A stretch of 64,000 nucleotides of DNA from Aegilops tauschii subsp. strangulata. Its lineage: Eukaryota; Streptophyta; Magnoliopsida; Poales; Poaceae. Below are positions 42,602 to 53,269 of this stretch, in pieces (the first letter of the stretch is position 1; each line of letters begins with the position of its first letter). The position numbers and the translations under genes are program-made. The notes below the pieces were generated by a model. It was given only the letters and a program-made list of their open reading frames with translations. It was not told where the DNA came from and searched no databases. Location of the stretch: assembly GCF_002575655.3 (NCBI RefSeq), contig NC_053035.3:94079322-94143321 (forward strand), written 5' to 3'.

Positions 42602-44990
42602 ATGAGGCCTGCGGTGTTCCTCCCCGCCAGATCCACATCCCCTGCTCCAGAATGTCGCAGCCTAAGCTCGACCACGTATCCCGGGGAGCCCGACGAGCGT
42701 TCGGCCAAGAAGAGGTTTATCATGGCCTCTCCGCGGCACGTTGGCGAGGTGGCCGCCGTTCGCCCCGACCTGTCGATCTCGGAGCAACACGTCACCGCGG
42801 AAGCCGGCGAAGACGTTGACTATGTTGCCATGCCGAAGGCTTCATGTCAGCGGGCTAGCGTATTACTGTATCTCGGGAAAGCTGGCTACGAGATCAAGCT
42901 CGTCGACACCGACGGCTTCACGCGGGCCATGTCACACGTTAAGTGGTCCATCCCCAACCCCTCTGGTTCAACCGCCGCCGATCTCCTCGACGGCCCTGCC
43001 GCTGATCTCCTCCGCCAAGCGGTCAAGTATTTGCGAGCTTTATACGCCATCGAGACCATTTTGTCACTTCTGAAGGACACGTTCTACGGCGGCGGCTTGG
43101 GATCCTCAATTGCCAAGTCAGATCTCATCGACCACGACCACGACCATGAGGAGGGCACCCACGAAGGTTCTTCCAAGGTGAAACAGCCCATCTGTGACAT
43201 TAGAGAGCGCACCATGGGTCTGTGCTCTTCCAACTGGAAGGATCCCGTCCATGAAATGTGAGGCAGCATTCTATCAGCAAATATTACCTTTTCTAGCTTG
43301 CCAACCCATACCCTTTGTTGTAGTAGCATTTGTCGTGCGGTGCTTTAACTGTGCCGTGTTTAATTATTTCAGTTATGCAAAAATGTATTGTTTAATAGGT
43401 CTATGTGATGTTTAAGTATGAATTGTCCACTTTAGTTTCACGAATGGCTATATTTGGTTGTTTATAGTGAGTAGATGCATTGTTTCTCTGTATTTGGTTG
43501 TTAGGTTGGTTGGAGTGAGCATTTTTCAGTTATCGAGCAGATGCCTTGTTTATCTGTATTTGGTTCTTAGTTTGGTTGGAGTGAGTATTTGTCCAGTTAT
43601 CAAGCAGATGCCTTGTTTATCTGTATTTGGTTGATAGGTTGCTTTTTTTTTCATTTGTCCAGTTATCAAGCAGATGCCTTGTTTATCTGTATTTGGTTGT
43701 TAGGTTGCTTTTTTTAGCATTTCTCCAGTCATCAAGCAGATGCCTTGTTTATCTTTATCTGCTTGTTAGGTTGGTTGCAGTGAGCATTTGTCCAGTTTTC
43801 AAGCATATGCCATGTTTATCTGTATTTGCTTGTTAGGTTGGCTGTAGTGAGACTCTGTCCAGTTTTCAATGGCTATATTTGGTTGTTATACTGGTCATTT
43901 ATGCCTTGTTTATTTCAGTCATTCACAATGTGTGGTTCATTATGTGCAAGTCGGAACTGTGCCGCTCGACTACATCAATACTAGTTTGAACGGCTATATT
44001 TGGTTCCAGTCATTCCTGGTGTAGTTAACACATGCCCTTTATTTTCAGTTTTACACATTTATCCAGTGTGATGTTTAAGCATTACCTATGTTCTATTCAT
44101 TTTCAACAATACCAGTTTGAATTGCAATATTTGATGGCTGTTAAGCCTGCTGTCGGTAACATTGCCTTCCATTTTATATCTGCTTTAACAGCATGCTGAA
44201 ACCAACACATTCAAGCTATCAGTTTACCTTTGCTATATTTGTTTGATGTTAAGATTGCTGTACTTATCATGCCTTTCCACTACTTATGCAGGACAACAAC
44301 GGGAGTGGCCACCATTTTCCGCCGAGGTTAGCTTCATCCCTCGGCTTGTACTCCCTCGTCGTTCCATAATGTAGTGCATATAGATCCAGGCCTGGACACT
44401 AGTTAGCTTCTAATATTAACTTGTTGCTTGTAGGTACATATGCCCTTGGCAATGATTCACGCATCGACCCTTTTTGCGTATGGGGCAATGAGATATTGAT
44501 GAACAAGCATCAAGTGAGGAAACTGATAAGGATTATTAGCAAAAAGATACGAATGGTGGCAAGCAAATTATTGGTTTATGCTCTATCCAACACAACAGTG
44601 AGCTGTAGGATGGTAACTAGAAACTCTGCAGCCTTCTCTTTTTACTGCCCATAATGAGTTTTTTTGACTGGGTACTGCCCATAATGAGTTGTTAGACAAC
44701 AATGTCTGAATCTTTTTCGTTCCCAGTGGTTCTCGAAGCAGTTCACTCAAGATTACCTCGCAAAGTACATGATTGGTGGACACGCAATGAAGGTTAAAGT
44801 ATTTCATCCAGACTACAATGAGCATCGAGAAGTCCTAATGAAGACAGTGAAGGATGGACGGGCAGCCATCACAAGGGGTTGGCCTAGAGTCGTGCGCGCC
44901 TTACGCATGGAGGAGGGCACAATATGGGCATTCTGCTTCACCTTCTCCAACAACCAGAATGTCTTTCGCCTCTCTCTTTACAGTATTTAG
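42602..44990 (+). CDS. cargo gene 3, B3-domain-like protein (multi-exon)
   Basis: Exon 1 is open from 42602 (or the better internal start 42722, MASPRHVGEVAAVRP) to a stop at 43261; its product is unrecognised. After a 1-kb AT-rich region with a minisatellite, further exons are suggested by splice sites: about 44293-44327, 44434 to about 44596, and from 44727 to a stop at 44990. The last two read RIDPFCVWGNEILMNKHQVR and WFSKQFTQDYLAKYMIGGHAMKV...ITRGWPRVVRALRMEEGTIWAFCFTF, which fits the C-terminal half of a plant B3 DNA-binding domain (GW..F...L..G, F.L.LY). Whether exon 1 belongs to the same transcript is uncertain, because it ends in a stop without a clear donor. It may be a captured host gene. 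Confidence 0.45.
43437..43890 (+). repeat. 66-bp minisatellite
   Basis: The words TATTTGGTTGTTAGGTTGG, TCCAGTTATCAAGCAGATGC and CTTGTTTATCTG recur with the anchor TATTTGG at 43491, 43557, 43624 and 43690, and related anchors at 43756 and 43823. The period is 66-67 bp with about six units. It lies in the presumed intron of cargo gene 3. The T-rich ORFs across it are artefacts. Confidence 0.85.
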
Positions 44991-45199
44991 TACAACTGTG
45001 GTTCATCATTCTTTACTTGGTGCTTCTGTAGTTCTTCAGTATATTTACCTGTGCATCGAATTATGGATTCATGGTTGAACCTATATTTGTAATAAACATG
45101 GTTGGATATGAAATAAGTGATTGCCTACTTTCAAATTCATAACATGTGATTTTTAAATTAGGGATTAATTGGATTAATTATGGATTAAACAGGGATTAC

Positions 45200-45846
45200 A
45201 CTGCACACGGTTTGCGAAAGCGAAATGTCTGTGATATATGTGGAGATCAGAAACGTTTCTAGGATCGACTACGTGTGCGATCAATCTCCACTAGACACAC
45301 GACTTTCTCTTGAAAACGGTTTGCGTTAGGCCACCTTGCGCAAATGTTTATCACATAAAAAGTGTGTGTGATGGACAGCCTTTGCCACACAGTTTCTTTC
45401 TACGCACCGTGTGTGATGCATTCAATAACGCAAATGATAAAATTATTAATATCGTGTGCAATGGAAACACTATCACAAACGATTTAGCGAGAAAAATTGT
45501 GTGTGATGTACCTGTGAACGGAAACGTTTTCCTTGGAGCGACTGTGTAGGATGTACATACGAACGGAAACGTTTAGCGGGGACTGACTATGTGGGATGTA
45601 CTTGCGATCGGAAACAATTTTGCCGTATAATTGTATTTTTAGCTGTATTGTACGTATTTCCGTATTTGAGCGCCGGTCGCACACGACCTCATTTTGCCGA
45701 ACATGTGTGCCAGGAGGGCATATCCCCGACGGTTTCTGGGTCGTGTGGGAAGGACCCCCCTATCGCCCACACTCACTTGGCGACGGTTCCAGATGCACCC
45801 GCGGAAAGGGGTTTTAAACCGTTTGTTTAGGACCGACACGCACCAG
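45200..45846 (+). repeat. CACTA right sub-terminal repeats and proposed right end
   Basis: Units with TGTGTGTGATGTAC..GAACGGAAACGTTT recur at about 45490, 45545 and 45590, with looser copies from 45205. The array ends in GACCGACACGCACCAGTG at 45846, directly before an AT/AC microsatellite. It looks like a CACTA sub-terminal region. No gene is seen. Confidence 0.6.
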
Positions 45847-45873
45847 TGATATATATATATATATACACACATC
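45847..45873. repeat. (AT)n(AC)n microsatellite, right flank
   Basis: ATATATATATATATATACACACA follows the proposed CACTA end and mirrors the TA/CA tract at 14901-14954. Confidence 0.9.
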
Positions 45874-45878
45874 TGGGC

Positions 45879-45902
45879 TATTCTGTTACGCGTAACAGAA
45901 TA
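45879..45902. repeat. perfect 24-bp palindrome
   Basis: The half-site TATTCTGTTACG is followed directly by its reverse complement, and one more half-site (TTATTCTGTTACC) comes after it at about 45903. No loop is present. It could be a terminal structure of a transposon that begins here, since TTGAACTGACGTGG repeats follow, or a protein-binding site. The stretch 45910-46670 shows no credible gene. Confidence 0.7.
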
Positions 45903-46731
45903 TTATTCTGTTACCCTTCTTGAACTGACGTGGTTCACAGGTTGGACTGACGTGGTTTTCTACTTGAACTGATCTTCCTGCGTGTACGACGGGCGGAAAC
46001 AGGGGATGCAAAGTGGAGCTTCCGGGCGTTCTCTGACGCAATGCTGTGGGCCATTCGTTGGTAGAGGAGACATGTAAGGGGTTCCGCACGTGCACGCGCT
46101 CACCTGGTCGTGTTTTGCGATCTGTAGTCACTGGAGGTGACGGCGTGGGCATTTGGTGGCGGACGTGTTTTGGGCGTTGGTGTTTACCATGGTGTTCGTA
46201 CGCCTCAATTTACGTCATGTTTGTTGTTTTGGATGTGAGAATTATCGGTATGTTAGGGTTTTTGGAGATTAATTTCATCTGTAATTTCTGATTACAAGTT
46301 TTGGTGTTCTTGGTCATTTTCCACGCCCGCCATGCAAATGTGTTCTTCTTTTTCTGTTGTTTTACTTTCGAATTGCCGTTGCAGGGAGAGATATGAGTAT
46401 TGTATGAACAGATTTGCGTTGTCAATTTTACTTCTTTGAGTTGTTTCTACCCCGGATTTCCATGTTATTTTGTCGTTGGCGGAGGTGGTGTATGGCGGCT
46501 GACTGTGGCCTGCGATTTCTTGTAATCTGGTCAAACTGTGTAATTAAGTTGCGTGTTTTCAGTGTTGTTTTGAATTGCTGTCGTATGTATAGTTGGACTG
46601 CTGCGTGTCAAAGTTGTCTTACTGTGCGTTGAAATCGGAACTGGCTGCCTACCGATACCTCTGCACTTTGATTATAAAGCCCGAGCCCTCTGTCACTTTC
46701 ATTCTACCAGCTGCAACCAAAGAAAAGCGAG

Positions 46732-47034
46732 ATGGATCCTGAGCTGGGAGAGGTCACAGAGGATGAGGGGGATGCCGCCGATGTGAGGGCTGCAGTAGCG
46801 GAGCAAAGGAGGAGGAGGCGCAGGCGCAGGCAGATGGCACGACGTGCTGCCGAGGAGGAACTGGAGGCAGAGTTCAACAGACGCCTTGCGCGCGAGGTGA
46901 TGGAGCTTCTTTTCCCAGAGGGCAGGGGAAGGAACCATATTCACATCATCAGTTGGGCTAGGGCGAGAGCAGCCACGACTCCACATCCATCCACCAGGGC
47001 CAAATGGCGTCGTTTCTTTGATCGTTATGACTGA
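46732..47034 (+). CDS. small basic ORF, 100 residues, unrecognised
   Basis: ATG 46732 follows a TATA-like ATTATAAAG at 46670 by about 60 bp. The product begins MDPELGEVTEDEGDAADVR, has a nine-Arg-rich stretch (RRRRRRRRQMARRAAEEELE), a helical centre and a basic end (TRAKWRRFFDRYD). The Arg run could act in nuclear import or nucleic-acid binding, which is inference. Nothing upstream or downstream confirms it as a gene apart from the spacing of TATA box and ATG. It may belong to a transposon spanning 45.9-52.3 kb. Confidence 0.4.
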   Translation: MDPELGEVTEDEGDAADVRAAVAEQRRRRRRRRQMARRAAEEELEAEFNRRLAREVMELLFPEGRGRNHIHIISWARARAATTPHPSTRAKWRRFFDRYD

Positions 47035-47289
47035 AGTAGTGAAGATTATGTTTTTAAGATTTTTGTTGTGAGGGAGCAGATGTTTGGATGACTAAATGAA
47101 TTCAACTGTCTACCTCTGAATGTGTTGTTTTATCTACATATGTTTGTTTACGTGCACTTTTGAACTGCTTGTTTATCTGAAGTTGAACTGATTTGCGGTC
47201 AAATGTTGCATGGCTTGTATAATAACTATTTCCTACCAGCGGGCTGCCCACCTGCCTATTTATTATTTTTATAATCTGCGAGTCTCCCT

Positions 47290-47299
47290 GGCTATAAAT
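47290..47299 (+). promoter_or_regulatory. TATA box upstream of the B3-like gene at 47422
   Basis: GGCTATAAATTC is followed by a pyrimidine-rich leader (CCCCCTCCTTTTTCTTCC) and ATG 47422. Confidence 0.5.
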
Positions 47300-47421
47300 T
47301 CTATCCATCTATGTGTGGTGTGTGGCTCAGTCTCCCCCTCCTTTTTCTTCCTTCTTCCAGAATCAGATCTAGGTTCATCCCTCTTCTCTCCGTTGTTTTC
47401 TTCCCTGTTCCTTTGTGTTCC

Positions 47422-48258
47422 ATGGAGGATTGTTCATGCGGATGTCTGGCAAAGATGGCGCGCATAGCTGACAGCTGTGTGTATGAATTTGGTTTGGAGC
47501 TCACCGAGACTCAGCGTCGTGGGCAACTTTCTTGTCTGCTGTACAGCAACCATGGGTTTCGTGCACCCTATGTTTGTTGTCCGACGGTTCGTGACTTGAA
47601 GGAATCATGGGTATGTGTTTCTATTCGTTTTGTTTTCTACTTTTTTGAGGTCTCTTTTTGAATCCCATGGACTGAATCTGTAGTTTAGTTTTATGAATAG
47701 TTTGTCTATATTTTTTATTTGGTTTTGTCAGAATTTAACAGTAGGGATTTCTGTGTGTATTTGTTCATTACTTAACAGTATTTTATCCATTTTTGTATAA
47801 TCCTTGATCTGTTTTTTGTCAGATGTTTTTACTGTACGTGTATTGATATGTATATTTCTTTAGTTTAGTCAGTTCACATGACTAGTTAGTTTTGTGTTAT
47901 TGTTTTGGTTCATATTTTTTCTTTTCAGTTTGTTATGCAAACTGTTACTATATCTGTGTAAAAATTCAGTTCTGTCAGGTGTTCACTTTGTTTTGTACTC
48001 CCATGCCCATTTGCAGAAAATGTCACCCAGGATCAGGATTGTTGCTCCTTGTTCCGGTGTTCTGAAGATGGAGACTTCAGACAAAATGGGTATTAGTTGA
48101 TGGAAGCTGCCTACCACATCGACTTTGATGGTTGCATCAACCTAACTACTGGGTGGAAGGAGTTTGTGGCAGAGTCTGGATTTGAGGATGGTGATGTGGT
48201 TATAGTTATGTTCTCCAGGGAAGATGACTCTCTGACGTTCAGAATTTATGTGCTGTAG
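47422..48258 (+). pseudogene. B3-domain-like gene, two exons, frameshifted
   Basis: Exon 1 (47422-47610, MEDCSCGCLAKMARIADSC) ends at a good donor (TGG|GTATGT). Exon 2 begins at 48017 after TTTGCAG and keeps the frame (KMSPRIRIVAPCSGVLKMET) to a TGA at 48098. The C-terminal half of a B3 domain follows in another frame: INLTTGWKEFVAESGFEDGD then VVIVMFSREDDSLTFRIYVL, ending 48258. GW-x2-F-x9-GD-x-V is the hallmark of plant B3 domains. An indel around 48085-48100 therefore breaks the gene. It is not the same B3 type as the one ending at 44990. Confidence 0.6.
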
Positions 48259-49349
48259 CTTTAAATGTGGCAAATGACGCCGGTTGTGAGATTTGTGTGT
48301 GGATGATTATGTTGCAGTATTTTTTCTTTAAAACATTTGCATGTGAGATGGTTGAATTCTTTTGTATTATCAGATGGTTTGGAACAACTTATGTAATGCT
48401 TTTCCTATTGTTTTGCTCAAGTGTAATTGTTTTATTTATATATTCTTTATATTAGTACTGGAACAATTCTATAGTTGAACTGATGGGCATCCTTTGTTTT
48501 GACTGGTATATTTTCATGTACATAGCTCGCAGACGGAACTATACGCTGATGATGTTTGTAGAACCCCTTTTTGGGTTTTGAGTTTGCTGAACTTACATTC
48601 TGTTAATGATAGTACTGAACTATTTTAGGTTGTCAATTACCAATCAAATTTGTTTGTTGTATAACAATTTTTCTTACTTTTTTACAAGAATTTTGGAGCA
48701 CATTTTTTCTTTTTACAGTTGAATAATGATAGTTCTAGTATTTTTTAAAATTAAAAGATTTTAATCTTTGCTGCACAGTGCTTTTTTTACTTGAACCTTA
48801 TGAATTGTAGTACTTGAACTTTTTATAAATTTGTTTCTGAATTTTTTATTTACAATCTTCTACGTTTAATTTTCTAAAAAAATATTTTTTTATTTTTTAG
48901 TTCTTACAATTAAGATGTGTTTGAACTTTTTACATTATTTGTTTTTGAACTTATTTCTTGTGAGGTTTTTTTAAAATTATCTGCATTTTTTTTGTCGTGT
49001 GTGATCGGTTGGAATTTTGTAATGGGGCGAAGTACTGTGTTGGGCCATCTGCCTGAGTCGTTGTTTTCGGCCCAGATAGCTCGTCCGCGCGGCTGTGCAG
49101 CGCGGCGTGCACGTGCGCTATGGGTTTAGTCCCACCTCGCTAGTCGAGGGGGCTCTAGACCTGTTTATAAGGGTAGCCGAGGCTCACTAGTCGAACTCCT
49201 CTGAACACTTACCTGAGCGCTTATACACAGCGCTCGCTCTATCTCCTGACCCGTGGGACCTCGCCGGCGGGCCCTGCGTTGTGCGGATTACTAGGGATTC
49301 GCCAACGGGCTTGAGTTCAAGTATCCAGCATCGTCAGGGCCTGCGCCAA
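48259..49349. other. AT-rich stretch without a gene
   Basis: Long T-rich DNA contains scattered TTGAACT words and a more GC-rich part near 49020-49300. I find no ORF, RNA or clear repeat of note here. Confidence 0.6.
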
Positions 49350-49508
49350 TCCTTGGGCGGTCAATTTTTTTCTTTTTTGTTTGAATCTAGTACTTGACTC
49401 CACCAGTAACTTGGACTGATACTTTATGATCCTTGGGCGGTCAATTTTTCCTTTTTTTGGGTGTTTGAATCTAGTACTTGACTCCACCAGTAACTTGGAA
49501 TGATACTT
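49350..49508 (+). repeat. tandem duplication of about 80 bp
   Basis: ATCCTTGGGCGGTCAATTTT..GTTTGAATCTAGTACTTGACTCCACCAGTAACTTGGA occurs twice, at about 49351 and 49430, with small differences in the T-run between. Confidence 0.8.
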
Positions 49509-49549
49509 TTTTGTTCTAGTTCTTGTGAGTTTTGTTCTAGGAATGAGCC

Positions 49550-51440
49550 GTAACATGACTTGCCCCCGCACCACACCGAGGGGCATAGTTGTACTGACAC
49601 ATCTTCCTTGTATGGACTTGCCCCATTATCTATCTTTTAGGGGTGTGTGAGTGCGTGTGGGGGGGGGGGGAGAATAACCGCACTGCGCCTGTCAAATGAG
49701 CGCACTGCCGCGTTAGCGTGAGGCCGAGCCGGGGGGAGGGGGTCGGGACCCCCCTCCCCCATCCCGGCGAGGCCGAGATAGGAACGAGCCGTAGCAGGCG
49801 ACGACGCGGCGTGCCGCGGCGTCGCATGCGGAGGCGAGTCCGTAACATGACTTGCCCCCATTATCTATCTTTAGGGGTGTGTGGGTGCGTGTGGGGGGGG
49901 GACAGAATAACCGCACTGCCCCTCGGTGCATAGTTGTACTGACACATCTTCCTTGTATGGACTTGCCCCCATTATCTATCTTAGGGGTGTGTGGGTGCGT
50001 GTTGGGGGGGGACAGAATAACTGCACTGCGCCTGTCAAATGAGCGCACTGCCGCGTTAGCGCGAGGCCGAGCCGGGGGGGAGGGGGGTCGCCCCGACCCC
50101 ATCCCGGCGAGGCCGAGCGAGGAACGAGCCGTAGCAGGCGACGGCACGGCGTGCCGCGGCGTTGCATGCGGAGGCGAGTCCGTAACATGACCTGCCCCCG
50201 CACCGCACCGAGGGGCATAGTTGTACTGACACATCTTCCTTGTATGGACTTGCCCCCATTATCTATCTTTTAGGGGTGTGTGGGTGCGTGTGTGTGTGGG
50301 GGGGAACAGAATAACCGCATTGTGCCTGTCAAACGAGCGCACTGCCGCGTTAGCGCGAGGCCGAGCCGGGGAGGAGGGGGGTCGGGACCCCCCTCCCCCA
50401 TCCCGGCGAGGCCGAGCCAGGAACGAGCCGTAGCAGGCGACGACGCGGCGTGCCGCGGCGTCGCATGCGGAGGCGAGTCCGTAACATGACTTGCCCCCAT
50501 TATCTATCTTTAGGGGTGTGTGGGTGCGTGTGGGGGGGGGGACAGAATAACCGCACTGCCCCTCGGTGCATAGTTGTACTGACACATCTTCCTTGTATGG
50601 ACTTGCCCCCATTATCTATCTTAGGGGTGTGTGGGTGTGTGTGGGGGGGAAACAAAATAACCGCACTGCGCCTGTCCAACGAGCGCACTGCTGCGTTAGC
50701 GCGAGGCCGAGCCGGGGGGAGGGGGGTCGGGACCCCCTCCCCCCTCCCGGCGAGGCCGAGCCAGGAACGAGCCGTAGCAGGCGACGACGCGGCGTCGCAT
50801 GCGGAGGCGAGTCCGTAACATGACTTGCCCCCATTATCTATCTTTAGGGGTGTGTGGGTACGTGTGGGGGGGGGGGGACAGAATGACCGCACCGCACCGA
50901 GGGGCATAGTTGTACTGACACATCTTCCTTGTATGGACTTGCTCCCACTATCTATCTTAGGGGTGTGTGGGTGCGTGTGGGGGGAAACAGAATAACCGCA
51001 CTGCCGCGTTAGCGCGACGCCGAGCCGGGGGGAGGGGGGTCGGGACCCCCCCCGCCCCCATCCCGGCGAGGCCGAGCCAGGAACGAGCCGTAGCAGGCGA
51101 CGACGCAGCGTGCCGCGGCGTCGCATGCGGAGGCGAGTCCGTAACATGACTTCCCCCCTCACCGCACCGCACCGAGGGGCATAGTTGTACTGACACATCT
51201 TCCTTGTATGGACTTGCCCCCGCACGCACCGCACCGAGGGGCATAGTTGTACTGACACATCTTCCTTGTATGGACTAGCCCCCGCACCGCACCGCACCGA
51301 GGGACATAGTTGTACTGACACATCTTCCTTGTATGGACTTGCCCCCGCACCGCACCGAGGGGCATAGTTGTACTGACACATTTCCGTAACATGACTTGCC
51401 CCCGCACTGCACCGCACTGCACCGAGGGGCATAGTAGTAC
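49550..51440. repeat. complex G-rich minisatellite, about 245-340-bp units
   Basis: Units begin GTAACATGACTTGCCCC at 49550, 49842, 50182, 50481, 50815, 51141 and 51386, with steps of 292, 340, 299, 334, 326 and 245 bp. Three modules are mixed: a TTGTACTGACACATCTTCC module; a TATCTATCTTTAGGGGTGTG module ending in runs of 8-13 G; and a CpG-rich module (CGAGGCCGAGCC, GCGGCGTGCCGCGGCG). The last 250 bp repeats mainly the first module with CACCGCACCGAGG. The G-runs could form quadruplexes. Long ORFs on - (up to 310 residues with repeated RKMCQYNYAPRCGA) result from the repetition and are not credible genes. Confidence 0.9.
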
Positions 51441-51659
51441 ATGATTTGCCCTCGTTATCTTATCTTTATTTTTTAGGGGAAAAACCAGCACCGTTATGAA
51501 TTATTATTTCATTTGTACTTTTTGATAATTTTTATTGTACTGTTGTGAGTTATTATTTGTACTTTAGCTGTTTGTTTTCTACCTCTATATTAATTTTTTA
51601 TTGTATTTAATTTTTGCTATTATCTTTGGTGACTGCCCAGAGATAGTGGGCTTCGCCAC

Positions 51660-52263
51660 GGTTCTGGGCTTTAGCCGTCGGTTTTCTCCCACTCACCTTT
51701 TAACCTCCGCTCTCCCCCGTTCCGCTCTGCTCCCCTCTCCAAATCGATTCCTTCTTCGTTCCCCTCTTCTCGCAGAGAAGTTGCTTCTCCTGTTTCGCCG
51801 TGGGAGCGTCGACCGGCGGGTTGAACCCCAGGGGTGGAGGTCTGGGTGCTCTGTTTGCTCCTTTTGGTCTGCGATTGACTTCCCTTGCGTCCTCTTATGT
51901 ACAGATTTTCCCTCTATTTCTTAGCTCTTGCTCTCTTGTTGTCTCAGGCTGGATTCGCTAGCGTTCCTTTGCTCTTGAATGAGCGGTTGGCGACAGTGAT
52001 ACTCGATTCCGTGGCGGATTTTGTGTTTGCTTGTAAGAGTTTTGCTTTGTATGGCGTGCTTCGTTTCTGAAATAGGTCAGAGCCCTAATTTTTGTTCATG
52101 TGTCTTGCAGATCTGGTTCATCAGATTTTAGGTCTGTAGATCTCAATGGGTACATCATCCAGTCCGGACAAGTTGAATGCAGGTGATTTTCCCTGTAATT
52201 TGGATGATGTTTTAACAGATCTGGTTTTTAGGTTGTATAGGTGTGGTCGTATCGACTTTATAA
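51660..52263 (+). pseudogene. 5' end of a gene cut by a CACTA insertion
   Basis: A pyrimidine-rich leader (CCCCTCTCCAAATCGATTCC) is followed by what looks like a 5'UTR intron ending TGTCTTGCAG near 52111, then ATG 52146 (MGTSSSPDKLNAGDF). The frame continues CNLDDVLTDLVFRLYRCGRI for about 39 codons until the CACTA terminus at 52264. The protein is not recognised. The stretch 51441-51660 is T-rich with no gene. Whether the frame resumes near 58885 beyond the CACTA is unclear: an open stretch exists there but has no recognisable similarity. Confidence 0.45.
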
Positions 52264-53269
52264 CACTACAAAAAAATACACTTCCGTGATGATACGTGTT
52301 TGTCACAGTAGGTCGCGTTTTTTTTCATGCATGTACATCCATGACGATTTTATGACAGAATCAAGATAGTCATACCTGTGCTGTCGTAGAAGTGTTCCAT
52401 GACATTACCAAAATTATCATCACGGAAGTGTCCACTTCCATGACGATAAATCGCGCGTCACAGAAGTGCTTTCGTCAAGGGTGACCGACACGTGGCATCC
52501 ACCGTAGCAGAACGCCGTTAAGCTATCGGGTCGGGTTTTGGATCCGATAACCCATTAACAGCCCCGACCAATGGGGATTTTCCACGTGTAAAATCATCAT
52601 TGGCTGGAGGAAACACGTGTCGGCTCACCGTTGGGACAGATGTCATCCGCTCATTGGACCGAAGGCGCCTATGATACAGCGACACATGGCACGGCCCAAC
52701 AGAGGCCCATTCCTGTGAAAAGGCCGGCCCGTTTGACTTGGTCAAAAGGTGGCGGGCCGGCCCACGGAAAGCCTGTTAACGGCCTGTTCGCATATAGCCC
52801 ATTTACAGCCCGCTAACCCAGGGCCCGTTACACCCTATCCGAATTAGGCCCAGTAGCGTCATCTGGGCCATCCAATATGATTCAGCCCGTTTTAACTTCC
52901 GGCCCATGTGTGGCCCATGACTTCTTTCGGCCCATATGAGGACCTTTGTAACTCTTGGCCCATTAATGGCCCGTGGTGAAACTGGCCCGTAATGAACAGT
53001 GTATCACTTTATACGCATTAACGGCCCGTTATTCAATTAGGCCGTTTCCAGCCCAAGTTCTTTCGGCCTTCTTAGGGCCCATTGATTCTTGGGCTCATTT
53101 GCAGCATTCGGTTACATACGGCCCGTTACTGTCATTTTCTGCTTGTGGGCCAAATTCAGCCTGTCGTTACAGTCGGCCCGTTTGCGGACCGTTAATACGT
53201 TGGGCCGTTTTCATGTCAAAAAAACCCGTTGGGCTGTTTTCATAGAGTTATCAAATACGGCCTATTAAC

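Larger units (their letters stand above)
14955..45846 (+). mobile_element. CACTA element carrying cargo genes (about 11.7 kb without nested insert)
   Basis: The left end is CACTACTGCAGG at 14955. The proposed right end (...ACGCACCAGTG at 45846) reads CACTGGTGCGTG in reverse complement and matches the left terminus at 8 of 12 positions. Both flanks are the same kind of TA/CA tract. Sub-terminal words (TGTGTGYGATRTAC, AACGG) occur at 14955-15450, 41840-42080 and 45200-45640. Removing element B leaves about 11.7 kb, a normal CACTA size. Inside are three decayed cargo genes and several tandem repeats, and no TNP2 transposase is seen. Target-site bases (aca versus ata) do not match perfectly. The right boundary is inference. 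Confidence 0.5.

Noticed and set aside
45596..45830. Paired plus-strand ORFs of 73-79 residues
   Set aside because: They lie in CACTA sub-terminal repeats and have no protein-like conservation.
50500..51432. 310-residue minus-strand ORF with repeated RKMCQYNYAPRCGA peptides
   Set aside because: It lies wholly in the minisatellite; the open frame follows from unit repetition, and the modules change order and frame.
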